Source: Kiritimatiellia bacterium (lineage in GTDB: Bacteria; Verrucomicrobiota; Kiritimatiellia; UBA8416; SLMC01). Taken from it: a stretch of DNA of 5,689 bases. A program made the translations under genes and the position numbers. This document shows positions 1 through 5,659 of the stretch, one piece after another. Under the pieces are notes generated by a model. The model searched no databases. It saw only the letters and a list, made by a program, of their open reading frames with translations, and was not told the DNA's origin. The stretch is taken from positions 1 to 5,689 of the forward strand of contig SLMC01000163.1 of the NCBI GenBank assembly GCA_007133745.1. Direction: 5' to 3'. Position 1 is the first letter of the stretch. Each line of letters begins with the position of its first letter.

Positions 1-7
1 CTAGCTC

Positions 8-1285
8 CTAGGCAACCTCGGCCAGGACTTTTTTCAGGACGGCAAGGACGCGAGCGGTCTCGTCTTCGGTAATGACCAACGGCGGCTGCAGGCGAATGAC
101 ATTGGCCAATACGCCGCCCAGCCCCACCAGAACGCCCTCTTCCCGACAACGCGCGCGCACGGCTTTCGCTTCCTCGGCGGCAGGCGTCTTGGCGGCGTCC
201 TTGACCAGTTCGAGCCCGATCATCAGGCCCTGGCCGCGCACATCGCCGATCAGCGCGCAACGTTCCTTGAGCGCGTTCAGTCCGTCCATGAACTGCCGAC
301 CGCGTGCCTCCGCCGCCTGCGGCAGCTTTTCGTCCCGCATGACGCGAATGTTGGCCATGGCCGCCGCGCAGCAGATCGGGTTCCCGCCGAACGTCGAGAG
401 ATGATCGCCCGGCGTAAAGGCGTCGGCCAATTCGGGCACGGCAATGAAGTTGCCCAGCGGAAACCCGTCGGCGATGCCCTTGGCCATGCACAGAATCTCC
501 GGCTCGACACCGTAACGCTCGATGGCGAACATCCGGCCCGTGCGCCCGAAACCGCTTTGCACTTCATCGCAAATGAAAACCGCGCCATCCTTGCGCGCAA
601 TATCCACCGCTATTTTGAAATAGTCCGGCGGGGGCACGATGATCCCGCCTTCGCCCATGACCGGCTCGGCCAGAAACGCCGCGACATCGCCAGCCGTCTG
701 GTATTTCAAAACGTAATCCAAATGCTCGGCGCAGGCCATGCCGCACTCGGGATGCTTCAGCTTGAACGGACAGCGGTAGCAGTAGGGCGCGGGCGCGTAC
801 GCGATGCCCGACAAGTACGGACCGCTCCCCTTCTTGCGGCCGCGATTGCCCGTCACCGACAAAGTCGCCGCTGTCCGGCCATGGAAACTCATGGCCAGAC
901 ACACGACCTCCTTGCGCTTGGTGTGCTGCTTGGCCAGCCGCAAGGCGCCTTCGATCGCCTCGGCGCCGCTATTGCTTAAGAACGATTTTTGCAGGCGTCC
1001 CGGCGCGATTTCCGCCAACATCTCCGCCAGCTCGCCCGCGCGCGGATTGTAATAGACATACGTGCAGCAATGGACCAGTTTTTCCATCTGCTCGCGGGCC
1101 GCCGCCAGCACCTCGGGATGCCCATGACCCGCATTGCAAACCGAAATCCCGCTGAAACAGTCCAGATAGTCCTTGCCGTCGGCGCCGGTCATGGTGCTGC
1201 CAACCGCTTTCTCCACTTCGATCGGCTCGAAGCCCGCCACCATGCTGGTAATCATGTATTTGTCGTATCGTTGCTTCGCATCCAT
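8..1285 (-). CDS. Class III PLP-dependent aminotransferase (omega-amino acid type)
   Basis: A 425-residue protein, the usual length for class III (subgroup II) aminotransferases, ending in TAG. Seen in the sequence: the phosphate-binding SNSGAEA at residues 104-110, SFHGRT at 133-138, the cofactor-ring Asp in CDEVQSGFGRTG (D240), the Schiff-base lysine K269 in MAKGIADGFPLG, TFGGNP at 298-303 and a C-terminal RLQPPL with R398 placed to bind a substrate carboxylate. The fold is complete. A four-cysteine stretch (C169, C172, C181, C185) is of a kind seen in GabT/AGXT2-like relatives. The enzyme should move an amino group from an omega-amino acid to pyruvate or 2-oxoglutarate in the cytoplasm, releasing a semialdehyde. 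It lies 195 bp downstream of an acylating aldehyde dehydrogenase that could use that aldehyde. GABA, beta-alanine and taurine are all possible substrates. The start is supported by GGGAG (1293-1297 on the plus strand as CTCCC) 7 nt upstream. Family is secure, substrate unknown. Confidence 0.95.
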   Translation of the reverse strand: MDAKQRYDKYMITSMVAGFEPIEVEKAVGSTMTGADGKDYLDCFSGISVCNAGHGHPEVLAAAREQMEKLVHCCTYVYYNPRAGELAEMLAEIAPGRLQKSFLSNSGAEAIEGALRLAKQHTKRKEVVCLAMSFHGRTAATLSVTGNRGRKKGSGPYLSGIAYAPAPYCYRCPFKLKHPECGMACAEHLDYVLKYQTAGDVAAFLAEPVMGEGGIIVPPPDYFKIAVDIARKDGAVFICDEVQSGFGRTGRMFAIERYGVEPEILCMAKGIADGFPLGNFIAVPELADAFTPGDHLSTFGGNPICCAAAMANIRVMRDEKLPQAAEARGRQFMDGLNALKERCALIGDVRGQGLMIGLELVKDAAKTPAAEEAKAVRARCREEGVLVGLGGVLANVIRLQPPLVITEDETARVLAVLKKVLAEVA

Positions 1286-1324
1286 GACAATTCTCCCGTT
1301 TACGTTTTTGCCGCGTCTTGCGCG

Positions 1325-1478
1325 TTAGCGCCTTAATCTGCCGCTTCTGCCAAGAAAATCAAGAAGATGCAGACGTGATTGTTTGTGAGCGTGCTAGTAC
1401 GCAAGAGCGCGGGTGAAAACTCACACACGCCCAAACCCACAGACCCACACACTTGGGTTGCGGGCGAAGCCCGCCTTG
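1325..1478 (+). repeat. Dispersed intergenic repeat, copy 1 (inverted relative to copy 2)
   Basis: About 154 bp filling most of the spacer between the aminotransferase start and the dehydrogenase stop. Read on the plus strand it has a left end TTAGCGCCTTAATC (1325-1338), a short A-rich part, a core CGTGATTGTTTGTGAG (1374-1389), a diverged stretch (1390-1413), TGAAAACTCAC, a CA-rich stretch, and a right end with the hairpin GCGGGC-GAA-GCCCGC (1460-1474) then CTTG. Copy 2 matches it on the opposite strand at about 130 of 158 hand-aligned columns. The right end lies 2 bp from the dehydrogenase stop codon. No convincing ORF lies in it, and no target-site duplication is evident. Confidence 0.85.
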
Positions 1479-1480
1479 CC

Positions 1481-2866
1481 TCACGTCCCGAACTGGCTCC
1501 AATAATCTCCGAACAGCCTGTTTTCGTCCGGCACGACCGGCTCGATGGGCTTGGAAACCCAGGTCGTGTTCAGGAAGTTTTTCCAGGTGATGTTTTCCGA
1601 CGTGATATTCCCGCCCCACGTGCCGCAGCCGAGCGTCATGGTAAACGGCATGCCGTTGTCGTAGTTGCCGCTGTTGCCGTAGCATTGCGGCTGACGCACC
1701 AGCATGCGGCTGACATGCGACTTCACGGCCAGCTCCATGATGTGCTCGTCGTTGACGCTGTGAATGCCGCAGGAATGGCCGTACCCGCACTTGCGCGTGA
1801 TGCGTTCCACCAACTCGACAGCCTCGCCGAACGCCCCGTACGTCCACAACGCAACCACTGGCGAGAGCTTTTCGCGGGCGAACAAATCATCCTCCAACGG
1901 CTGCTCGCCGGTCACCATGAGGAAACGCGTTCCGTCCGGAACCGGCAAGCCGGCCATTTCGGCAATACGCGCCGCCGACTGCGCGACGATTTTCGGGCTG
2001 AGCGCCGAGCCGTCCGGCCACAGCGTCGCCTTCAGCGCCGCCTTGTCCGCCGCCGTGCACAGATAGCCGCCCTGCGCCTGGAGCGCCTCGACCATGCGAT
2101 CACGCACGCCTTCCTGAATCACCACCGAATTCTCGCTCGAACAGGAGGTGGCATTATCGAACGTCTTGCTAAGAAAGATTTTCTTGGCCGCATCCGCAAG
2201 GTCCGCCGTTTCGTCCACCACGCACACCGCGTTGCCCGCACCGACGCCATAGGCCGGAGTTCCGCTGGAATAGGCGGCATTGACCAATGCGCCGGAACCG
2301 GTCGCCACGACCAGATCGGCCGCCGCCATCAGTTCCTGAATGCGTTCCTTGGTGGGTTTAGGGAGTTCCTGAACCAGATCGACCGGCGCGCCGACCTTTT
2401 CAAGTCCGGCCCGCATGAATTTGATGGCCAGCCCCGTGGTCTTGCGCGCGAACAGATGCGCGCCGAAAATCACCGCGTTGCGCGTCTTGAGAATGGCCAG
2501 GCCGTTGCCGGCCGGCGTGGATGTGGGATTGGTCACCGGCGTAATGGCCGCCACGACCCCGACAGGCTTGGCCACCTTCATCAGGCCTTTCGCCTCGTCC
2601 GTCTCGATTACGCCAACAGTCTTGACCCCTTGCAAGTCGCGCAGCGTGCCCAGCGTCTTCTTGCGGTGCTTGAGCAGCTTGTCCTCGTAAACGCCCATCT
2701 TGGTCTCTTTGGCGGCCATCTCGGCGCACTGAACCGCGTTCTCCTCCTTATACAATTCCCAGCCGACCGCCGCCACCATCATGTCCACCTTGTCCTGCGG
2801 CCAGTACTCGATCGCCTTTTGCGCCTCTTTCGCCCTCGCCACCAGTTCGCCTATGCTGTCCGCCAT
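1481..2866 (-). CDS. CoA-acylating aldehyde dehydrogenase (SucD / SauS-like)
   Basis: A 461-residue cytoplasmic NAD(P)-dependent enzyme converting an aldehyde plus CoA into acyl-CoA. Seen: TPVTNPTSTP near residues 109-118, ATGSGALV at 188-195 in the nucleotide-binding part, AYSSGTPAYGVGAGN at 198-212, the catalytic cysteine C242 in FDNATSCSSENSV, and a C-terminal LGCGTWGGN...SENITW block. From memory, the opening (AKEAQK...KVDMMV, TKMGVYEDK) and middle are very like clostridial succinate-semialdehyde dehydrogenase SucD, and the tail FLNTTWVSKPI is like sulfoacetaldehyde dehydrogenase SauS. I therefore name the family, not the substrate. Length fits stand-alone enzymes, and no alcohol dehydrogenase domain or obvious microcompartment-targeting extension is fused. 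The frame stays open upstream to 3019, but the Met at 2866 is chosen because it has AAGGA 7 nt upstream and begins family-like sequence. A TTGACA-type promoter lies about 95-120 bp upstream. The gene is flanked by inverted repeat copies. Confidence 0.93.
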   Translation of the reverse strand: MADSIGELVARAKEAQKAIEYWPQDKVDMMVAAVGWELYKEENAVQCAEMAAKETKMGVYEDKLLKHRKKTLGTLRDLQGVKTVGVIETDEAKGLMKVAKPVGVVAAITPVTNPTSTPAGNGLAILKTRNAVIFGAHLFARKTTGLAIKFMRAGLEKVGAPVDLVQELPKPTKERIQELMAAADLVVATGSGALVNAAYSSGTPAYGVGAGNAVCVVDETADLADAAKKIFLSKTFDNATSCSSENSVVIQEGVRDRMVEALQAQGGYLCTAADKAALKATLWPDGSALSPKIVAQSAARIAEMAGLPVPDGTRFLMVTGEQPLEDDLFAREKLSPVVALWTYGAFGEAVELVERITRKCGYGHSCGIHSVNDEHIMELAVKSHVSRMLVRQPQCYGNSGNYDNGMPFTMTLGCGTWGGNITSENITWKNFLNTTWVSKPIEPVVPDENRLFGDYWSQFGT

Positions 2867-2873
2867 AACCCAG

Positions 2874-2880
2874 TCCTTTC
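2874..2880 (-). promoter_or_regulatory. Ribosome binding site deciding the aldehyde dehydrogenase start
   Basis: GAAAGGA on the minus strand, 7 nt before the ATG at 2866. It separates the true start from the open upstream extension of the same frame (to 3019), whose residues do not resemble the start of the aldehyde dehydrogenase family. Confidence 0.8.
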
Positions 2881-2959
2881 TTGTTATTTCGCCAGAATCG
2901 AATCGATTAATCCTGCGCAAACCCAACCTATGAATCCCTGTTGCGACTAGAAAGCCGAC

Positions 2960-2988
2960 ATACTGAAGGCTCGCGTGAAAATTGTCAA
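2960..2988 (-). promoter_or_regulatory. Candidate sigma70-type promoter for the aldehyde dehydrogenase gene
   Basis: On the minus strand a perfect -35 box TTGACA (2988-2983) is followed after 17 nt by CAGTAT (2965-2960), a weak -10 that keeps the key second A and final T. It would give a leader of roughly 85 nt before the ATG. It lies inside the segment bounded by the two inverted repeat copies. The consensus -35 and ideal spacing support it, while the poor -10 keeps confidence moderate. Confidence 0.4.
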
Positions 2989-3035
2989 CCGGAATCACTG
3001 CGAAACCAGCAATTCGCATTATGGCCTGGAACAGC

Positions 3036-3098
3036 CTGAAGGCTGAACTACAAACGCCTGATTTTCGAGAATTTCGGCATTTGTAGTTCAGGCTTCAG
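3036..3098. repeat. Long intergenic hairpin with 19-nt arms
   Basis: Arms 3036-3054 and 3080-3098 are inverted repeats with one mismatch: CTGAAG-G-CTGAACTACAAA pairs with TTTGTAGTTCAG-G-CTTCAG. After a second mismatch the stem gains three more pairs (GCC 3056-3058 with GGC 3076-3078), leaving a loop of about 17 nt. The left arm can also fold alone as CAGCCT-GA-AGGCTG (3032-3045), although its 2-nt loop is tight. No T-tract follows on either strand, so it is not a typical terminator. It sits between the promoter candidate and repeat copy 2 and looks like a palindromic repeat element. Confidence 0.8.
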
Positions 3099-3114
3099 AT
3101 GCCGTAAACTGCTT

Positions 3115-3135
3115 CGATTGCACTGTGCGAAATCG
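3115..3135. repeat. Small bulged hairpin
   Basis: CGATT (3115-3119) pairs with AATCG (3131-3135), enclosing GCA/TGC around a CTG loop, with a 2-nt bulge. It is a weak structure between the long hairpin and repeat copy 2. The rest of the 495-bp spacer from 2867 to 3361 holds no gene I can support. Confidence 0.35.
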
Positions 3136-3185
3136 TTGTTCCACAGGCGCTTGCCGATTAAGAAACTCGACTAAGCGTAACCGAA

Positions 3186-3342
3186 CAAGGCGGGCTGTCG
3201 CCCGCAACCCAAGTGTGTGGGTATGTGGGTTTGTGAGTATGTGAGTTTTCACCCACACACACTCACGCACCCACACACTCACAAACAATCACGCCTCCAA
3301 TTTCTTGTTTTTTTCGGCAGAACGGCGTGATTAAGGCACTAA
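3186..3342 (-). repeat. Dispersed intergenic repeat, copy 2 (inverted relative to copy 1)
   Basis: About 157 bp, the same architecture as copy 1 but read on the minus strand: TTAGTGCCTTAATC (3342-3329), CGTGATTGTTTGTGAG, a fully TG-rich stretch, TGAAAACTCAC, a CA-rich stretch and the hairpin GCGGGC-GACA-GCCCGC (3205-3190) then CTTG. Its TG/CA runs are more regular than those in copy 1, suggesting that copy 1 is the more diverged. It begins 19 bp beyond the kinase stop codon. Short ORFs across it read as low-complexity His/Thr or Val/Trp-rich peptides and are not genes. Confidence 0.85.
3212..3279. repeat. Imperfect TG/CA palindrome inside repeat copy 2
   Basis: AGTGTGTGGGT (3212-3222) is the exact reverse complement of ACCCACACACT (3269-3279). 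The intervening TG-rich and CA-rich runs pair imperfectly around a TTTTC turn. One strand could fold into a long imperfect hairpin; the duplex has alternating purine-pyrimidine runs. Copy 1 retains little of the left arm. Confidence 0.7.
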
Positions 3343-3361
3343 GAGTGGGATCAAGTGTGGG

Positions 3362-4249
3362 CTAAACCCCGATCAGCGCGGCGCCAATCACCCCGGCGGA
3401 ATCGCCGAGCTTGTGCTGGACAATCGGCGTGGTCAGTTCGTCGCCCAGAATATGCCGCGCCACCGCGCGCGGACCATGCTCGTAGAGCGCCGCAAACTTC
3501 GAAACGCCGCCGCCCAGCACGATCATGTCGGGGTCCAGCACCGTAATCAGGTTGGCGACGGCGCGCCCGAAATGCTCGAAAAAATCCTCGCAAAACGATC
3601 GCGCGTCCGGATCGCCCGCATCGTAGTCGGACTCGATCGCCTGCACGGCTTTCTTGCGGCCGAACCGTTCCTCGTAACGGCGCGCGAGGCCGCCGCCGGA
3701 AATGTAGCTTTCGACACAGCCGCGCCGTCCGCAATAGCAGGGCGGCCCGGCGGGATCGATGGACATATGCCCCCATTCCCCGCCCCGAAAATGGCGACCG
3801 ACCATCACCTGGCCCCGATGCACAATGCCGCCGCCGCAGCCGGTTCCCATAATGACGCCGAACACCGTTTCGCACCCCTGCCCCGCGCCCAGCATGGCTT
3901 CGGCCAGCGCGAAACAGTTGGCATCGTTCTGCATGGCGATGGGACGCTCCAGCAACGCTTCCAAGTCGGCCTTGACCGGCCGCCCGTTAAGACACAGCGT
4001 ATTGGACAGCGACAGCCGACCGGTCGTCGCGGAAATGCCGCCCGGTGTTCCGATGCCGAACGTATGGCCGTCCCCGTCCTGAATCTCGGCGGCCAACAGA
4101 TCGTGGATATCCTTGATCCTGCCCAAAACGCCGTCGTAGCCCTGATCCTGCGGTGTCGGTTTTCTCAGTCGCTTCAACTCGCGCCCGTCCGCATCCAGCA
4201 AAATGCCCTCGATTTTGGTCCCGCCCAAATCCATGCCTATCCGATGCAT
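3362..4249 (-). CDS. ROK-family sugar kinase (Mak/fructokinase-like)
   Basis: A 295-residue ROK (repressor, ORF, kinase) protein without an N-terminal helix-turn-helix, so an enzyme rather than a repressor. Seen: the ATP phosphate-binding loop DLGGTK at residues 7-12; GIGTPGGIS at 65-73; the predicted catalytic base D109 in QNDANC; GTGCGGGIV at 135-143; the zinc site made of H161 (in GEWGH) and the cysteines of CYCGRRGC (C171, C173, C178) followed by E180; and LDPDMIVLGGG at 238-248. All ROK signature residues are present. The pattern PTP, LNGRPVKADLEALL and CYCG-GC-E-YISG matches E. coli Mak (fructokinase) better than NagK, so phosphorylation of fructose or a similar hexose is likely. Glucose, mannose or N-acetyl sugars are not excluded. 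The start has GAGGA 7 nt upstream (4257-4261); Met6 is a less likely alternative. It sits 219 bp from the upstream peptidase gene, and repeat copy 2 begins 19 bp after its stop. Confidence 0.95.
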   Translation of the reverse strand: MHRIGMDLGGTKIEGILLDADGRELKRLRKPTPQDQGYDGVLGRIKDIHDLLAAEIQDGDGHTFGIGTPGGISATTGRLSLSNTLCLNGRPVKADLEALLERPIAMQNDANCFALAEAMLGAGQGCETVFGVIMGTGCGGGIVHRGQVMVGRHFRGGEWGHMSIDPAGPPCYCGRRGCVESYISGGGLARRYEERFGRKKAVQAIESDYDAGDPDARSFCEDFFEHFGRAVANLITVLDPDMIVLGGGVSKFAALYEHGPRAVARHILGDELTTPIVQHKLGDSAGVIGAALIGV

Positions 4250-4394
4250 GTTTCAATCCTCATTTATTGCTGTTAACAATCAAGCAAAGCTTCACCCCGA
4301 CTAGTCCTAAAATAAGCGAGTTTTTCTGCTGCGAGCACGCCAACGCCAACGCCCTCGCAAGCTCGGGATGACAATTGGCTCTGACAGCCCCCCT

Positions 4395-4456
4395 TTTCGG
4401 ACAAGGTCTAGCTAGCGGCCCGCCTCCCGGAGAACCTGTATCTCTGTTTCGGACAA
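4395..4456. repeat. Pair of 10-bp direct repeats in the peptidase-kinase spacer
   Basis: TTTCGGACAA occurs at 4395-4404 and 4447-4456, 52 bp apart start to start, with the palindrome CTAGCTAG (4409-4416) between. The pair lies upstream of the kinase and just after the peptidase stop. The spacing is close to five helical turns, so a paired protein-binding site is possible, as is chance. The rest of the 219-bp spacer has a GCCAAC doublet (near 4340-4351) and TGTTAACA (4271-4278), but no clear promoter or terminator. Confidence 0.35.
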
Positions 4457-4468
4457 AAAGTTTGCCGA

Positions 4469-5611
4469 TTACCATCGGTTCAGGATGGCGCGCGCCAGGC
4501 GCCGACCGACTTCGCGATACTGTTTCGGCGTCATAACCGTCGTTCCGCATACGGCATAGGGGGTTTCGATGCTCAGCGCCGAACAGCCGAACGACTCGCG
4601 AACGAAATCGGTCAAGCGCGGCGTCTCCCAGCGCGAGGCATACTTGGGGCTGCGAACAAAGGTTTCGGCGGCGAAGTCGGGGGTCAATTCCTGATGCAGC
4701 ACATTGATCCAAGCCTGGGTCGCACGTTCCGCCGTTTCGTCCTCGCCCGGATTGTGAAACAGGAACACGCCTTCACGCGCGCACACGCCTGGCGCGTGCA
4801 GATCGAGAACCAGCTCGGGGCGGCACAAGGCGGCCCAGCGGCGCATGTCCCGCTGGATCACCAGCGTCTCATGGCGCATGGGCGATTTCCCCCAGGCCCG
4901 GTTAAGGTCGTACGGAAACGCGTCCTTGCCGTAATCGCCGGCCAAAACGCCGTCGAGATCGGCAAACGGCACGGCCCACACGCACCAGGGCGCGCCCGAC
5001 CGCCGCCGGGAAATGCCGTCCAACAGACCGTCCAGAACCCACGAACCCGGTGTCTCGCCCGCATGCTGACGCGCCAGCAGATACAGCCCGCGCGGCTGGC
5101 CGCTACGGTCGGCCGCATGGATACCATTGTTCAGTCGGGTCAAAACCCGGCCACGCTGGGTCATGCCGATCGGTTCCTCCTGCCAGAACCCTTTGCTGCG
5201 CTGCAGCAAGCTGCGCAAATCGTCCGGCAGATAAGGATGACTCAACGCGATTTCGGTACGATCCGCCGGATAGGGCATGTGCCATTGAAGCAGCGACTGA
5301 CCGTCCGCCAACCGCTGAACCGTCGGCGCCGACAAGCGGTTCCAATTCTTGCCGGCCGCCCGAAATACCGGACGACAGTATTCCGGGTTCGTGCCGCCGC
5401 CCAGCAGATTCCCGAAAAATCGCAAGGTCAACACGAGCGTCTCCGGCGGATTCGGCGGCGGCTCGGCATCTTCCACGCAAAAATCGAACCACATCGCCTC
5501 GGGTCCCCCGTGCGGATCGGCCGTAAACACCACCGCCGCCGCCGGCGCCTGAAGGATATCGAGAACGCACACGTTGGCGCCCGGAAAACTTTTAAAAACT
5601 CGCAATGCCAT
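4469..5611 (-). CDS. M14-family zinc carboxypeptidase-like protein (cytosolic carboxypeptidase type)
   Basis: A 380-residue protein with two parts. Residues 1 to about 120 look like a beta-rich N-terminal domain (WFDFCVED at 41-48, LTLRFFGN at 61-68), as precedes the catalytic domain in cytosolic carboxypeptidases. Residues about 122-380 are an M14 peptidase domain: zinc ligands H183 and E186 in RQHAGE, and H272 in LDLHAPG; PFADLDGVLAGDYGK at 215-229 and YDLNRAW at 234-240, matching the family's NPDGV...DLNR.W pattern; and the probable catalytic glutamate E349 in LSIETPY. All zinc and catalytic residues are present, so it should be active. No signal peptide or membrane segment is apparent, so a cytoplasmic location is inferred. 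It probably trims C-terminal residues from a peptide, or acts on a related amide; the substrate is unknown. Start choice is strong: AAAGGAGGG (5619-5627) lies 7 nt upstream. The neighbours give no functional clue. Confidence 0.9.
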   Translation of the reverse strand: MALRVFKSFPGANVCVLDILQAPAAAVVFTADPHGGPEAMWFDFCVEDAEPPPNPPETLVLTLRFFGNLLGGGTNPEYCRPVFRAAGKNWNRLSAPTVQRLADGQSLLQWHMPYPADRTEIALSHPYLPDDLRSLLQRSKGFWQEEPIGMTQRGRVLTRLNNGIHAADRSGQPRGLYLLARQHAGETPGSWVLDGLLDGISRRRSGAPWCVWAVPFADLDGVLAGDYGKDAFPYDLNRAWGKSPMRHETLVIQRDMRRWAALCRPELVLDLHAPGVCAREGVFLFHNPGEDETAERATQAWINVLHQELTPDFAAETFVRSPKYASRWETPRLTDFVRESFGCSALSIETPYAVCGTTVMTPKQYREVGRRLARAILNRW

Positions 5612-5618
5612 TCGCGTG

Positions 5619-5627
5619 CCCTCCTTT
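5619..5627 (-). promoter_or_regulatory. Strong ribosome binding site of the M14 peptidase gene
   Basis: AAAGGAGGG on the minus strand, close to a perfect anti-SD match, ends 7 nt before the ATG at 5611. It fixes the start of the peptidase gene. The other three genes use weaker versions (GAGGA, AAGGA, GGGAG) at the same 7-nt spacing. Confidence 0.85.
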
Positions 5628-5644
5628 CAAAGGTTCACCATAAG

Positions 5645-5659
5645 GCGGCCTTCAGCCGC
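5645..5659. repeat. Small hairpin upstream of the peptidase gene
   Basis: GCGGC (5645-5649) and GCCGC (5655-5659) surround a CTTCA loop. It carries GCCTTCAG, also found on the minus strand in the arm of the hairpin at 3036-3098. It falls about 35-50 bp before the peptidase ATG and could lie in its leader. No promoter is recognisable in the short upstream sequence available. Confidence 0.4.

Noticed and set aside
401..979. 192-residue plus-strand ORF opposite the aminotransferase
   Set aside because: Shadow of the aminotransferase with no motif of its own and biased Arg/His content.
1460..1480. Rho-independent terminator after the dehydrogenase gene
   Set aside because: The GC hairpin is well placed, but no T-tract follows it in the direction of transcription. 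Some attenuation or RNA stabilisation remains possible.
1379..2950. 523-residue plus-strand ORF opposite the aldehyde dehydrogenase
   Set aside because: It is the antisense shadow of a clearly conserved enzyme in GC-rich DNA. Its product is Arg/His-rich with no recognisable motif, and it starts inside the repeat.
2867..3019. 51-residue N-terminal extension of the aldehyde dehydrogenase
   Set aside because: The extension does not resemble the family, covers the candidate promoter and lacks the good ribosome binding site seen before the Met at 2866.
3088..3288. 66-residue minus-strand ORF in the spacer
   Set aside because: It is translated TG/CA repeat (Val/Trp/His/Thr-rich) and spans a hairpin arm and the GC hairpin. 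It is not a plausible protein.
3207..3290. Possible CRISPR array in the TG/CA-rich repeats
   Set aside because: There are no regularly spaced identical repeats with unique spacers; it is low-complexity sequence within a single repeat element.
1325..3342. Composite transposon or IS element carrying the dehydrogenase
   Set aside because: No transposase, no recognisable terminal inverted repeats of a known IS family and no target-site duplication were seen. The bracketing repeats are better described as a dispersed intergenic family.
3413..4276. 287-residue plus-strand ORF opposite the ROK kinase
   Set aside because: Antisense shadow: the minus-strand frame has every ROK motif and a ribosome binding site, while this one has neither domains nor family-like sequence.
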